Numbered from the stretch's first letter, positions 9,573-18,163 are shown. The stretch: DNA of 64,000 bases from JBCDGZ01 sp038750655 (GCA_038750655.1 JBCDGZ010000011.1:21430-85429); one strand, 5' to 3'. Numbers and translations: made by a program. Notes: generated by a model not told the origin, from the sequence alone.

Positions 9573-9604
9573 AAGCTCAAGAAATTCGAGAATTTCCTAA
9601 ACAT

Positions 9605-10489
9605 TTATTCTTCATGGATTACGCAGGTCGCACTGCTGATGTCCCAGTCTTTGCTGTCGTCGGTATTTTCCACTAAACCAATTGTATAGGGGTTGCTCTG
9701 ATCGGTGATAAAATCATTGCTACTAAAGTTGAGGTAGCCTTTCAAAAGGTTATCGTCCAAAACGAATGATTCTGTATTAGGAGCGACTTGAGTAGGCTGC
9801 CCGGTATTGGCCGTTAAGTTGATGTCTAGGGCGAAACTGAAGGTGTTCGTAGGCAGGTCGGTCGCATCGATGTGAACTTCCGCCTTGACGGAATCACTAG
9901 GATCACCGTTGATGGGTTTTTTGATGATCACCACTCGGCTGACTTTTGGTCTGCGCTTGTCATCTTGTGGAATCATGGCAGTAGCTGGGCTTACCGCGCC
10001 GGCATTGTTATGTTGCGATGCAGCGCCGTATACGACGTCTACTTCCGCTTCGCTAACATCCCATACTTCACCAGTAGTGACGTCCTGTATTAGGCTGACA
10101 ACGTATTCGCCCGTACCGTAGGAGGGTTCTGCGTCATTAGCAAAGTTCAAGGGAGGCCCGGCCAGTACGCCTGCTTTGTTGCCTGGGGTGGAGATAAGGG
10201 AGAAAGAACGTTCAAATGGTGGATACTGTACGGGTTGATCATCGTTAGGAGACAACACGACTACCAGACCAAACTGCAGTATTCCATCGGGAAGGTCGTC
10301 GGCAATGATCTGCGTGTTCATAATGGTGCTATCCCCAGAGCCGTCAATAATTGGACGGGCAACGATAATGACTCTGCTGACCTTGGGGCGGCGTTTCTTT
10401 TTAGGCTTATCTTCCTTCGGAGTAAAATTGTTGGCCGCCTTTTTATTTTTTGTAGAGGAGAGTGTTTGAGTGGAACGTAGTTTGCTCAT
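9605..10489 (-). CDS. Unknown protein made of two tandem copies of one domain
   Basis: A 294-residue protein with no signal peptide or membrane helix. A Lys/Asn/Ser-rich tail (about residues 1-33) precedes two copies of an approximately 120-residue unit. Each copy opens with the same basic motif (RRPKVSRVIIV near residue 36 and RRPKVSRVVII near 180). A beta-rich segment follows, containing a D-L-P-x(4)-F pattern, a motif near P-x-x-x-S-F-x-L, and a conserved ending near WDVSEAEV or WDISSATC. I do not recognise the family. The basic linker in front of each copy could bind nucleic acid or be a cleavage site; both are guesses. It is divergent from a sigma factor gene across 233 bp, so the two may share regulation. 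Confidence 0.8.
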   Translation of the reverse strand: MSKLRSTQTLSSTKNKKAANNFTPKEDKPKKKRRPKVSRVIIVARPIIDGSGDSTIMNTQIIADDLPDGILQFGLVVVLSPNDDQPVQYPPFERSFSLISTPGNKAGVLAGPPLNFANDAEPSYGTGEYVVSLIQDVTTGEVWDVSEAEVDVVYGAASQHNNAGAVSPATAMIPQDDKRRPKVSRVVIIKKPINGDPSDSVKAEVHIDATDLPTNTFSFALDINLTANTGQPTQVAPNTESFVLDDNLLKGYLNFSSNDFITDQSNPYTIGLVENTDDSKDWDISSATCVIHEE

Positions 10490-10540
10490 TTCATTTACTT
10501 TTGGTGAAAAGAATAAAATTAAATATACTAATTAATTGGT

Positions 10541-10552
10541 TGAATGCATTCA
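10541..10552. promoter_or_regulatory. 12-bp perfect palindrome between divergent genes
   Basis: TGAATGCATTCA is a perfect palindrome midway between the duplicated-domain gene (start 10489, minus) and the sigma factor gene (start 10723, plus). Its position suits an operator serving both genes. No second copy was seen nearby, and a 12-bp palindrome in AT-rich DNA may be chance. Confidence 0.25.
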
Positions 10553-10722
10553 GCCTATGAGTGTAATCTTGATAAAAAGGTAACACTGGAGGAATAGCAC
10601 TGTATATCCGAGCTCTTCCCAGATTCCTGCAAATTCCTCTCCGATAGTTTGGCCTTGAAATTATGTTTTTTTGTACTTTCGAGCATTGATGTTACTTTTA
10701 TTGAACAAGTGCACTGTCTATT

Positions 10723-11310
10723 ATGAACGAAGGTGATTTCAAGCGTTTCCTTGTTGAGGCTCATCAATATTGTTTGCCTCGGTTGGTGCGACTGAATGCT
10801 CCACGGCATGATGCCGAAGACGCTTTCATGGAGGCCATCTACCAGTTCTGGCGTGATATACAGGATGGTAAAGTCAGCCATGAGGGCAATCTCAAGGCAT
10901 TAGTTTTCGTGATGTCCCGAAACCGTTGGTTGGGACGTTTGCGTAAATCCCGGCGTGGTAATCTCAAGGAGTACAATACCGATCCGGTAGATTTGCTGAA
11001 CATGGATCTTGAGGCTTACGCCGGCCAGGATGCCGCCCAGTTTGATCTGCTCATTAAACAGGAGGAGGAAGATGCTGCGGCCTCGAAGAAAGCTTCAGAG
11101 GAAGCCCGTTTCAAGCATGCCTTTGAGCAGCTCAATGAGAAATGCCGAGAATTGCTACTTCGTTTCATTGTTGAAAAAAAACGTTTAAAGGATTTGCAGC
11201 AATCGCTAGGCTATGTTTCGGTCGACGCCATAAAAATGGCCAAGATGCGCTGCAAAAAATCACTGGTCAAATATTACAAAACCCTTCTGCAACAGGAGGA
11301 GAAGGTATGA
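10723..11310 (+). CDS. RNA polymerase sigma-70 family (ECF-type) factor
   Basis: A 195-residue protein. Region 2 is visible at about residues 15-75: a helix with DAEDAFMEAIYQFW, as in ECF sigma region 2.2, and then MSRNRWLGRLRK, matching the DNA-melting helix. Region 4 lies at about 130-190 (LNEKCRELLLRFIVEKKRLK followed by a helix-turn-helix-like stretch). The linker is long and acidic. The next gene, 51 bp downstream, encodes a membrane protein with an anti-sigma-like head, so the pair is probably a sigma/anti-sigma unit. No adjacent promoter matching this factor could be identified. Confidence 0.9.
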   Translation: MNEGDFKRFLVEAHQYCLPRLVRLNAPRHDAEDAFMEAIYQFWRDIQDGKVSHEGNLKALVFVMSRNRWLGRLRKSRRGNLKEYNTDPVDLLNMDLEAYAGQDAAQFDLLIKQEEEDAAASKKASEEARFKHAFEQLNEKCRELLLRFIVEKKRLKDLQQSLGYVSVDAIKMAKMRCKKSLVKYYKTLLQQEEKV

Positions 11311-11361
11311 TGGCCTTACTTTATCGCCTAACAGCTTGTATTGAACTAAACAAATCCATCA

Positions 11362-12111
11362 ATGATTGGAGATAATGATCTGTTGCTCATAGAGGATTAC
11401 CTCGATGATCAACTCAGCGGTGTGCAACGTCAACAATTTGAACAACGCCTCGCTAAAGAGCCTGAGCTGGCTGCCGAGCTAAAGATTTATCGCAAGATGA
11501 ACCAACACCTCGAGACCCAGGTCAAAGTAAATAAACAAAAAGAATGGAAGGCCCTGCTTGCTGAGGAGCGGGGTAAACAACAGAGCGCCCCCCCGGCGCG
11601 CCTCCGCCGTATGTACTACATCGCCAGCGCCGCTGCCGCCGTACTACTGCTCGTCGCCTTCTTTTTCCTCCTCCCCGGCCCCAGCAACCCCGATCTAGCT
11701 GAAGCCTATTGGGGCGAAAGCGCCGCCTTCTTTTCCACCCTCACTGAACGCGGGGAGGCCCCTAGCAGCCCCGACAACAGCCAAGCCTACCAACTCTTTG
11801 AACAAGGCCAATATAAGTCCGCCCTGGAAGCCCTCCGCCAAGCTGGCCCCCTCAGCGAAGTAGACCTGCTACTCCAAGGCGCCGCCCACTTCCAACTCCA
11901 ACAAAGCGATGAGGCCATCCGCCTCTTCCAACAACTACTCGATGATCCCAATACCCTCTCCAAAGATGAGGCCCGTTGGTGTCTAGCTCTGGCCTACCTC
12001 CAAAAAGACCAAGTCGCCCAGGCCCGCCCCCTGCTTCAGCAAATTATTGACCAGCAGGCTTGGAATTGGAAACCGGCTACTCGGTTGATGGAGGAGATGG
12101 GGGGGCGGTAG
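11362..12111 (+). CDS. Membrane TPR protein, putative anti-sigma partner
   Basis: A 249-residue protein. A short acidic helical head (residues 1-70, containing DLLLIEDYLDDQLS and RLAKEPELAAELK) has the pattern of anti-sigma heads that lack zinc ligands. One membrane helix lies at about 83-103. TPR-like repeats follow at about 135-240. The expected topology is head in the cytoplasm and TPRs in the periplasm. The same three-part design recurs at 18164-18904, also directly after a sigma gene, which supports a shared regulatory role. The TPRs could dock with the TPRs of the exported CHAT proteases. The TAG stop falls in the left end of a palindromic repeat shared with 63.1 kb. Confidence 0.85.
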   Translation: MIGDNDLLLIEDYLDDQLSGVQRQQFEQRLAKEPELAAELKIYRKMNQHLETQVKVNKQKEWKALLAEERGKQQSAPPARLRRMYYIASAAAAVLLLVAFFFLLPGPSNPDLAEAYWGESAAFFSTLTERGEAPSSPDNSQAYQLFEQGQYKSALEALRQAGPLSEVDLLLQGAAHFQLQQSDEAIRLFQQLLDDPNTLSKDEARWCLALAYLQKDQVAQARPLLQQIIDQQAWNWKPATRLMEEMGGR

Positions 12112-12285
12112 ACGCCTTTGGCGCTTGGGTTGACGCCCGCTGGCCGGCCGGCAGGGTCGACGGTAGACGGCCAGGCGTGATTAGACGCATGGAGCCACGC
12201 CCCCTACTTCCGCCTACGTTCGGCCGTCCATCGTCCACCCAAGTACCGCAGGTGCCCACCGTCTACCCTAAGCGCCAAAGGCGCC
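12111..12285. repeat. Palindromic intergenic repeat, copy 1
   Basis: This fills the gap between two convergent genes. The left end is GACGCCTTTGGCGCT at 12111-12125 and the right end is AGCGCCAAAGGCGCC at 12271-12285. Each end is itself a small hairpin (GCGCC, a 3-base loop, GGCGC) and the two ends are inverted copies of each other. Inside, GTCGACGGTAGACGGCC (left) pairs imperfectly with GGCCGTCCATCGTCCACCC (right). A second copy is at 63143-63385, also between convergent genes. It looks like a REP- or MITE-like element, possibly acting as a two-way terminator. Confidence 0.75.
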
Positions 12286-15070
12286 ACACTAGCAAGAGGC
12301 CTCCCACCGCCAAGCCCAATCCCCACAGCCACCAATTCCCCCTCCGCTCCGCCAATTCTAGTGGATGATCATCGCCCAGATAGACGAGGCCGGCCCAGGT
12401 GTAGGGAGAGAGTTGACTCAGCTCGTCCTGATGGGCGTCGAGGTAATCGCGTTTGGCTTGGTGCAGGGCCCAGGCTTTGCTGGCTCCGGCCGAGAGGTGG
12501 CGATAGAAGTGTTGGAAAATCTCGCTGGTGGAGTGGTCGTTGACTTTCCAGAGGCTGGAGACAAGGCTGGTGGCTCCGGCATAGGTGAAGCCTCGGTTGA
12601 GGCTCATCACGCCCTCGCCCTTGTTGACCTTACCGATGCCCGTTTCGCAGGCGCTGAGGATGACCAGATCAGCCTGCCGGAAATCACTGGCGTACAACTC
12701 ACTGAGAATGAGGGTGCTGTCACCGGAGAAGACAATCTCGGGTTGCTCTTGTTGCTGCTCTTTGTGGGCTTCGGCGTGGGTGGAGAGATGGATCAGGCTG
12801 TAGCTGGGGGCCTCGGCTTTAAAGTCACTGAGGCTGGCCTCCTGGTTGTAGAGAAAGCGGCCCTGGTAGTGCTGGCGGAGCCAGTCGACTTCGGCCTGGC
12901 TGTAGGGGAGTTGGTCGAAATTTTGGCCAGCTTGTTGGGCGAAGGGAGAGACGGCGTAGAGGGAGAGGGGCCCGACAGGTCGCTCCTGGCGCTGCTTCAT
13001 TTGATTGGATAGGACGGTGGCGGAGTAGCCGTAGCGGATCATCTGCTGTTGGAAGAGGAAGGGCAGCTCGGAGAGAGGAGCAGCACTGGTCGCCAGAACA
13101 TCGAAGGGAAGGAAGTTGAGGTCGGCGTCGGGAATGATGATGCTAGAGGCGGGGAAGCCGCCGAGGTCGTCAAGGATGCCGACGTAGAGTTCTTGGTAGA
13201 GTTGATGGGCGAGGCGCATAAACTCCTGATGACCTTCATTGATGGCCGAGCGTTCGGCGAAGAAGGTCAGGAAGGCTTGGAGGTCGGCTTGCAATTGAGG
13301 GCTGCTGGGGAGCCGATGGAGTACCTGCTTGCCCGGCTTGACCCCGAAGAGGTAAAGGTGCTGATCGCCCCAGAAGTATTCGATGAGGTAGCAGCTGTCG
13401 CTCAGCAGTTGCTGCTCCAATTCTGGGAGGCTATCGACTTTGATGTTGTAGCGCAGTTTGTGGTATTCGGGGTTGGAGTTGGACAATTGGAGCAGAAACT
13501 GATCCAGCTGTTGTTGGGCTTGGAGCACTTGCTTTTGGGCCTCGGCGAAGGCTTTAGCCTCGGTGGGAGACCGCTCTTCCAGCTGCTCCCGGGCGACGAT
13601 CAGTTGGCTTTTCAGTTGAAGTTCTTGCCGAGCCGTAGCGTCGGGGATCAGGCGGCGAGCATCAATGGCCTGTAGTGCATCGAGGAGCAGAACGGATTTA
13701 CTTTTTTCCATAAAATAAAACGCCATAGGCAGGTTTTGCTGCAAGTAAGAGACCTCGATGGCGCTTTCGTAGATCGGGTTGACTTTTTCGCGCCAAAAGA
13801 GGCGGGCCCCCTGGCTGGTGTATTCTTTGCGCATCAGATCGATCAGTTGGTCGGCCTGCTGGTAGCATTGAATGGCAGCCTCAAGGTGGGCTGGATCTTC
13901 ACTGGATGCATAATAGCTCATCCAGGCATTAGCCTTATCGCTGAGGAAGTTGAGCAGGCTTTCTTTTTTCGAAACAGCGGCCAGCTGCTCCGCCGTCAGG
14001 TTGTGGTCGTAGGGAGTTGCAGTTGGGCTATTGGTACTGCGATCGATGGCTTTCTGGTAGTAGCTTAAGGCTTGGTGGTAAGCCTTTCTGGCCAGATAGA
14101 TGTCTCCGAGATTGTCAAAAATATCGTCCTGACTGGCCCAGTCTTCTCTGCGGGTGTAGAGCTGAAGGGCCTTGTTGAGGTAGCGTTCCGATTCCTGGAG
14201 TTGCCCTTGCCGTTTGTAGATTACGCCAATATTATTGTAATTAATAGCTAGTAAATCCTCGTCTTCCTCAGCCTTGGCGATGCGGGCAGCGTCCAGGTAT
14301 TTTTCCAGCGCATTGGGCAGATTTTGCAAGCCCTTGTAGGTATTGCCGATATTCGTGTAGCAGTGGGCTAGATAGTATTCTTCCTCATGGCTGCTGTAGA
14401 TCGAATCCGCAGCAAATAAGGCTTTTAAGGCATTGGAATAGTTGCCTCGGGCATTTTCCAGATAGCCGATAGAATTCTGAATGTCTCCTTCAAAGTCTGT
14501 ATAATCGTACGAATAGCCATTCTGGCTGGCTAGGTAGAGGTATTTAAGCCCTTTGTCAAAATCGCCAATTTCCCCATAAACCATACCCAATTCCTCCTGC
14601 GATTTGATGATGCGATACGAGCCCCACTGCTCGAAGAGATCGATGGCTTGAAGGAGGTGATCCTCGGCCATAAAATACTGTCGGGTATTATTATAAAAGA
14701 CGCCCAGGTTCTGATGGGAGCGCCCCAGATTGACATGGTTTAGCGTATCTGCCTTCGTACTAGGCTTCCCCCCCGATGCATTTTGACTGACCAGTCTTTG
14801 GCGCAGCTCGGCGGCTTTAGTCGTGTAGGCAATCGCGTTGGGATAATCATCGGCAAAAAAGGCCCTAACCCCTAGCTTGTGGTAGACCAGGGCTTGAGAG
14901 TCCAGGTGCTCCTGACAATCTTTCATCAAAACGCTGAGTTGCTGTAGCGCATCGTCTTGATCGCTATCCAAATAATTTTTGTAAGAGAGCCCTTCAGGGC
15001 ATTGAGCCGACAGATTGCTGAACAGGAGGAGCAGCAAAAGCTGGAAGAGGGGGATGAGAATCCTTTGCAT
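12263..15070 (-). CDS. Membrane-anchored TPR-CHAT protease-like protein
   Basis: A 935-residue protein with a signal peptide (hydrophobic stretch ending LSAQC near residue 24). TPR repeats cover about residues 45-400, a coiled linker about 430-540, and a CHAT domain about 590-880. The dyad is His765 (HLSTHAE) and Cys808 (LSACETGIG), with GEGVMSLNRGF and SSLWKVND after it. A membrane helix near 908-930 ends the protein with a short tail (WRLWRLG), the same plan as the CHAT protein at 3854-7033. The last codons and the stop lie inside the right end of the palindromic repeat. It converges on a sigma/anti-sigma pair and lies directly downstream of a subtilisin-like protease gene on the same strand. 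Confidence 0.9.
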   Translation of the reverse strand: MQRILIPLFQLLLLLLFSNLSAQCPEGLSYKNYLDSDQDDALQQLSVLMKDCQEHLDSQALVYHKLGVRAFFADDYPNAIAYTTKAAELRQRLVSQNASGGKPSTKADTLNHVNLGRSHQNLGVFYNNTRQYFMAEDHLLQAIDLFEQWGSYRIIKSQEELGMVYGEIGDFDKGLKYLYLASQNGYSYDYTDFEGDIQNSIGYLENARGNYSNALKALFAADSIYSSHEEEYYLAHCYTNIGNTYKGLQNLPNALEKYLDAARIAKAEEDEDLLAINYNNIGVIYKRQGQLQESERYLNKALQLYTRREDWASQDDIFDNLGDIYLARKAYHQALSYYQKAIDRSTNSPTATPYDHNLTAEQLAAVSKKESLLNFLSDKANAWMSYYASSEDPAHLEAAIQCYQQADQLIDLMRKEYTSQGARLFWREKVNPIYESAIEVSYLQQNLPMAFYFMEKSKSVLLLDALQAIDARRLIPDATARQELQLKSQLIVAREQLEERSPTEAKAFAEAQKQVLQAQQQLDQFLLQLSNSNPEYHKLRYNIKVDSLPELEQQLLSDSCYLIEYFWGDQHLYLFGVKPGKQVLHRLPSSPQLQADLQAFLTFFAERSAINEGHQEFMRLAHQLYQELYVGILDDLGGFPASSIIIPDADLNFLPFDVLATSAAPLSELPFLFQQQMIRYGYSATVLSNQMKQRQERPVGPLSLYAVSPFAQQAGQNFDQLPYSQAEVDWLRQHYQGRFLYNQEASLSDFKAEAPSYSLIHLSTHAEAHKEQQQEQPEIVFSGDSTLILSELYASDFRQADLVILSACETGIGKVNKGEGVMSLNRGFTYAGATSLVSSLWKVNDHSTSEIFQHFYRHLSAGASKAWALHQAKRDYLDAHQDELSQLSPYTWAGLVYLGDDHPLELAERRGNWWLWGLGLAVGGLLLVWRLWRLG

Positions 15071-15099
15071 AGGACGTTGCGTGCTGGTGTAAAATGCCT

Positions 15100-15134
15100 A
15101 ACTGTAGCTCCACCGATCGGGCAGAGCTACAGTT
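15100..15134 (-). terminator. 11-bp perfect hairpin between the subtilase and CHAT genes
   Basis: AACTGTAGCTC at 15100-15110 pairs exactly with GAGCTACAGTT at 15124-15134 around a 13-base loop. It is 47 bp past the stop of the subtilisin-like gene on the minus strand and 30 bp before the CHAT start. The downstream tail (AGGCATTTTA) is only weakly U-rich, so it may be a weak terminator or an mRNA-stability element. Confidence 0.55.
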
Positions 15135-15181
15135 GGGAGGCCACTTTTTGTAAGCAGCCGTCTTCACAAATTAATTCTTAT

Positions 15182-17242
15182 TTAAGAAACAGAACGCATG
15201 GAGTCCGACTTTTTTTCGTTGTTCACGGAGCGTCCAGGGCCACCGCCCAATCCGCCACCGGAGTTCTTGCGAAAGAAAAAGCGCCAAAGCAAATAGCCGA
15301 CAACGACGACGGAGGCGACCAAAAGCAACAGCATCAGCGGTTGTGGCGTGGGAGGAACTGGCTGTGGCACACTTAAACATATCCCGTCGACTTCGTACAG
15401 CTGCTGCCCCGACGAGGCCGACGGCGGCGCAGAAGGATTGGCGCTCGCGCAATTGGTCACCGTACTAATCGCCGACGTAAAATCCGTCGCTCCTCCGCAG
15501 TAGGCCATCCCAATGCTGGCCGACACGTAAGGCGCGGCCATCGATGTCCCACTTTTCGTATCCGATAAGTTATTGGGTACCGTACTACTGATGTTTTCCC
15601 CCGGAGCCAGAAGGTCTACCAGCACCCAAGAGTAATTAGAGAAGATAGAGCGGGCATTGCTGGCATCCATGGAGCCTACGGCCACCAGGTTATTCAAGGA
15701 ATTCAAACAGGCCGGGTACTGCGGTATGGTATCCAGAGGCGTATCATCATTTCCGGAGGCAGCCACCACCACAAAGTCCGCCTTGGGTGCGACCGGGTCT
15801 AATGTCAGCACCTTTTCTAAAATAACCGGCCATTCCCCGTAATACCCAAAACTCATATTGAGTACATCTGCCCCATTATTGATGGCATAGATAGAGGCAC
15901 AAATTACATCCATCAATTGGCCGACACCGCGAGAGTCGTGGGTCTTCAGCGGCATGATTCTGAAATCGCAACTGCTCGTACTCGTGTAATTATTGACCAC
16001 AATACCCGCGACGTGCGTGCCGTGGCCGCCGCCGTGGTTGTCATCAGGATTGTTGTTGTCGTCCACAAAATTCCACCCTATACAGTCATCTTCGTAGCAG
16101 TTGTCGTCCTCATCACCATTGCTGAGGGCATCGTCGTTTTTCCAGATATAGTCCACCAAATCATTATGGTCGTAATCGACGCCGGTATCCAGGATGGCAA
16201 CGATTTTAAAGCTTTCCTCCGGGTTTTCGGTAGTGATACATAATTGTAGGGGCGAATTATTGCTGTTGATCTTATCATTCAGTCTGTCGTAGGAATAAAA
16301 ATTGTAATCTACGGCATCGACGAGCGATTTGGACTTGGCCCCCTTGACCCTTTCGTTGAGGTCCAGCGTAGGGCCTTGATCGGAAGGTTCGTCGCCTTGG
16401 TTGGGGAAATTGCCGAAGGTCCAAAGCTCCACCAGGCCATCGCAGGAAGTGCAGAGCTGGAAGTTGGCCACCCCTAGCGAATCTCGCAGGAACTGACGTT
16501 CAGAGAGGCTGGCCTCCGGTTTGTAGTAAACAATGACCTGCTGCTTGACGAAGGCACCTTGCTGTGGACTCACTTCGTAGGCATAGTCTTGTTCGAAAAG
16601 AAAATCGCCCAGGTAGGCTGGGTAGGTCGGCGGGTTGGGATTGCCATTGACTAGAGTAACATCGTCAATGCTCCAAAAGAAGCTTTCCCCGCTAAAAACG
16701 AATTTTATTTTTACATTTTGAGGAGAAGCGGGTAGACCATTCAAGGGGATGATCACCAAATCCTTGCTTCCAGTTTCTACGTTGTTGGCCACGTGATCGT
16801 TATTGTAAATCTCTTGAAACGGGCCATTGTTTACGGACAGCTCTACACTTGTCGATGACTCGTAGCTGCGGTAGGACTGGTAAAAGCGCAGGTGCAGCTC
16901 ATTGAGGTTGTTGAAGCTACCCAGGTTGATCGACGGGCTGATCAGTTCGCTGTTTTGGTTGACAAAAAAATTGTTCTGATCCGCCCCTAAGAGAGCGGCT
17001 TGGTTGCCGGATATAGACTCGGGTGCTTTGCGAGTACCCCAGCCATTGTTTTGTTCGATGGTCGCCTTGTTGGCGACGGTCCAGTTAATGCCGCCGTTGT
17101 TGGCGCTGATGTTCCATCCAGCTGGGAGGCCAGCGCTGGCGTCAAAGTTTTCCTCCCAGATGACTTGTGCGTTTAAAGAAAAAGAAAAGCAAAAAAATAA
17201 AATCAGAGTTGAGATGTTTTGTAAAGTGTTTGAGTTTAGCAT
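15182..17242 (-). CDS. Subtilisin-like (S8) protease with C-terminal membrane anchor
   Basis: A 686-residue protein with a signal peptide (about 1-26, ending LNAQ). A beta-sandwich of MAM/jelly-roll type (about 27-200) is followed by a linker and an S8 catalytic domain (about 340-600). The full triad is present: Asp352 (AILDTGVDYD), His407 (GHGTHVAG) and Ser567 (SGTSMAAP), with the oxyanion Asn498. An Asp-rich stretch near 375-400 may bind calcium. The C-terminus is a Pro-rich spacer, a strong membrane helix (about 635-657), RKN and a Gly/Ser-rich tail. There is no T9SS sorting domain, so the protease is probably kept at a membrane. It shares this anchored plan with the adjacent CHAT protein and could cut the same partners or activate them. 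Confidence 0.92.
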   Translation of the reverse strand: MLNSNTLQNISTLILFFCFSFSLNAQVIWEENFDASAGLPAGWNISANNGGINWTVANKATIEQNNGWGTRKAPESISGNQAALLGADQNNFFVNQNSELISPSINLGSFNNLNELHLRFYQSYRSYESSTSVELSVNNGPFQEIYNNDHVANNVETGSKDLVIIPLNGLPASPQNVKIKFVFSGESFFWSIDDVTLVNGNPNPPTYPAYLGDFLFEQDYAYEVSPQQGAFVKQQVIVYYKPEASLSERQFLRDSLGVANFQLCTSCDGLVELWTFGNFPNQGDEPSDQGPTLDLNERVKGAKSKSLVDAVDYNFYSYDRLNDKINSNNSPLQLCITTENPEESFKIVAILDTGVDYDHNDLVDYIWKNDDALSNGDEDDNCYEDDCIGWNFVDDNNNPDDNHGGGHGTHVAGIVVNNYTSTSSCDFRIMPLKTHDSRGVGQLMDVICASIYAINNGADVLNMSFGYYGEWPVILEKVLTLDPVAPKADFVVVAASGNDDTPLDTIPQYPACLNSLNNLVAVGSMDASNARSIFSNYSWVLVDLLAPGENISSTVPNNLSDTKSGTSMAAPYVSASIGMAYCGGATDFTSAISTVTNCASANPSAPPSASSGQQLYEVDGICLSVPQPVPPTPQPLMLLLLVASVVVVGYLLWRFFFRKNSGGGLGGGPGRSVNNEKKSDSMRSVS

Positions 17243-17407
17243 GATTTAAGCTTTTATAAGAATATCTGTTAGTTAGAAGTTGTTGTAAAAAGGATTTAAA
17301 TCCATTGATTGGCCGCTCATTATTACATCCGTAGATCACCATAAATCTTACCTCTAATTTCCATTATTTTTATTTCTTTAGCCCTACCATTACATTTTTA
17401 CTGGATA

Positions 17408-17435
17408 GACCTCTGCCGAAGGTCGTTTTTTTTTT
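17408..17435 (+). terminator. Terminator-like hairpin in the leader of the 17471 sigma gene
   Basis: GACCT (17408-17412) and AGGTC (17420-17424) form a short stem with a 7-base loop, followed by G and a run of ten T residues. This is an intrinsic terminator in form. It stands 36 bp before the start codon, and no plus-strand gene lies upstream. An attenuator or the end of a small RNA fits better than an ordinary gene terminator. Confidence 0.55.
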
Positions 17436-17470
17436 AGCTTTAAGCACTTTCTGTCTCTTAAGAATCGTAC

Positions 17471-18076
17471 ATGAAAAACCAAAAGAAACCACACTCAGAT
17501 CATCAAAGATACATTACGGAGGGATTCCTTGAAGGCAATCATGAACGGATCGAAGAAATTTATGGCAAATTCAAAAAGCCGCTCACCAGTTGGATCATGA
17601 AAAACAATGGTACTTTTGCGGATGCCAGTGATGTATTTCAAGATGTTATGATCATTCTTACTGACCTGGCCTACAGCCCCAAGTTTGTCCTCACCTGTCC
17701 GATGGGGGCCTACCTGTTCATCCTTTTTCGGAATACCTGGATGGATCGGCTGAAACAAAAAGGTCAGGAGTTGAAGGTAAGAAATTCTGAATTGGAGCGA
17801 TTTAACAAAGGACTTGATACGCAACAACTCCTGGATGAGGCCCAACGGGAGCAAAAGATGCAACAACTGCTCGACCGTACCTTTGGGCAACTATCGACCA
17901 CCTGTCAGCAACTGCTGTCGGGGATAAAGGAGGGCTTGAGTACGAAGGCCCTAACGGAAAAATTGGGGATGAGCCAAGCCAACACCTTCTATCGACGCAA
18001 GTTTGCTTGCATGGATCGTTGGCGCAGTTTGGTGCACGAAGACCCGGAATACCGTCTGTATCTGAGCCCTTCCTGA
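17471..18076 (+). CDS. RNA polymerase sigma-70 family (ECF-type) factor
   Basis: A 201-residue protein. Region 2 covers about residues 22-95: FADASDVFQDVMIIL matches the core-binding helix and FRNTWMDRLKQKG the melting helix. Region 4 covers about 140-190 (FGQLSTTCQQLLSGIKEG then LGMSQANTFYRRKFACMDRW). Sequence similarity to the other sigma factor here is low, so they are probably old paralogues with different promoters. It is followed after 87 bp by a membrane TPR protein with an anti-sigma-like head. A terminator-like hairpin in its leader suggests control of readthrough. Confidence 0.9.
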   Translation: MKNQKKPHSDHQRYITEGFLEGNHERIEEIYGKFKKPLTSWIMKNNGTFADASDVFQDVMIILTDLAYSPKFVLTCPMGAYLFILFRNTWMDRLKQKGQELKVRNSELERFNKGLDTQQLLDEAQREQKMQQLLDRTFGQLSTTCQQLLSGIKEGLSTKALTEKLGMSQANTFYRRKFACMDRWRSLVHEDPEYRLYLSPS

Positions 18077-18163
18077 TGTAGGGAGGGGAAAAGAGCAGGG
18101 AGATGTTTAGACTATAACAGCCGATGGTCGGCTTTGTGTTTTGACCGTCCGTGTATAGAATTT

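Larger units (their letters stand above)
8924..9604. other. Long AT-rich intergenic stretch with two hairpins
   Basis: There is no convincing gene in these 681 bases. It contains a hairpin at 9222-9254 and a terminator at 9541-9572, listed separately. Two short sites share the sequence AACCTGAAAAAA, at about 9447 and 9529. The bases upstream of 8923 should hold the promoter of the small peptide gene, but I see no sequence I can call with confidence. The size of the gap leaves room for a small RNA ending at the 9222-9254 hairpin on the minus strand. Confidence 0.4.

Noticed and set aside
10555..10881. 108-residue minus-strand frame over the start of the sigma factor gene
   Set aside because: It overlaps the conserved region 2 of a clear sigma factor and has no family pattern of its own.
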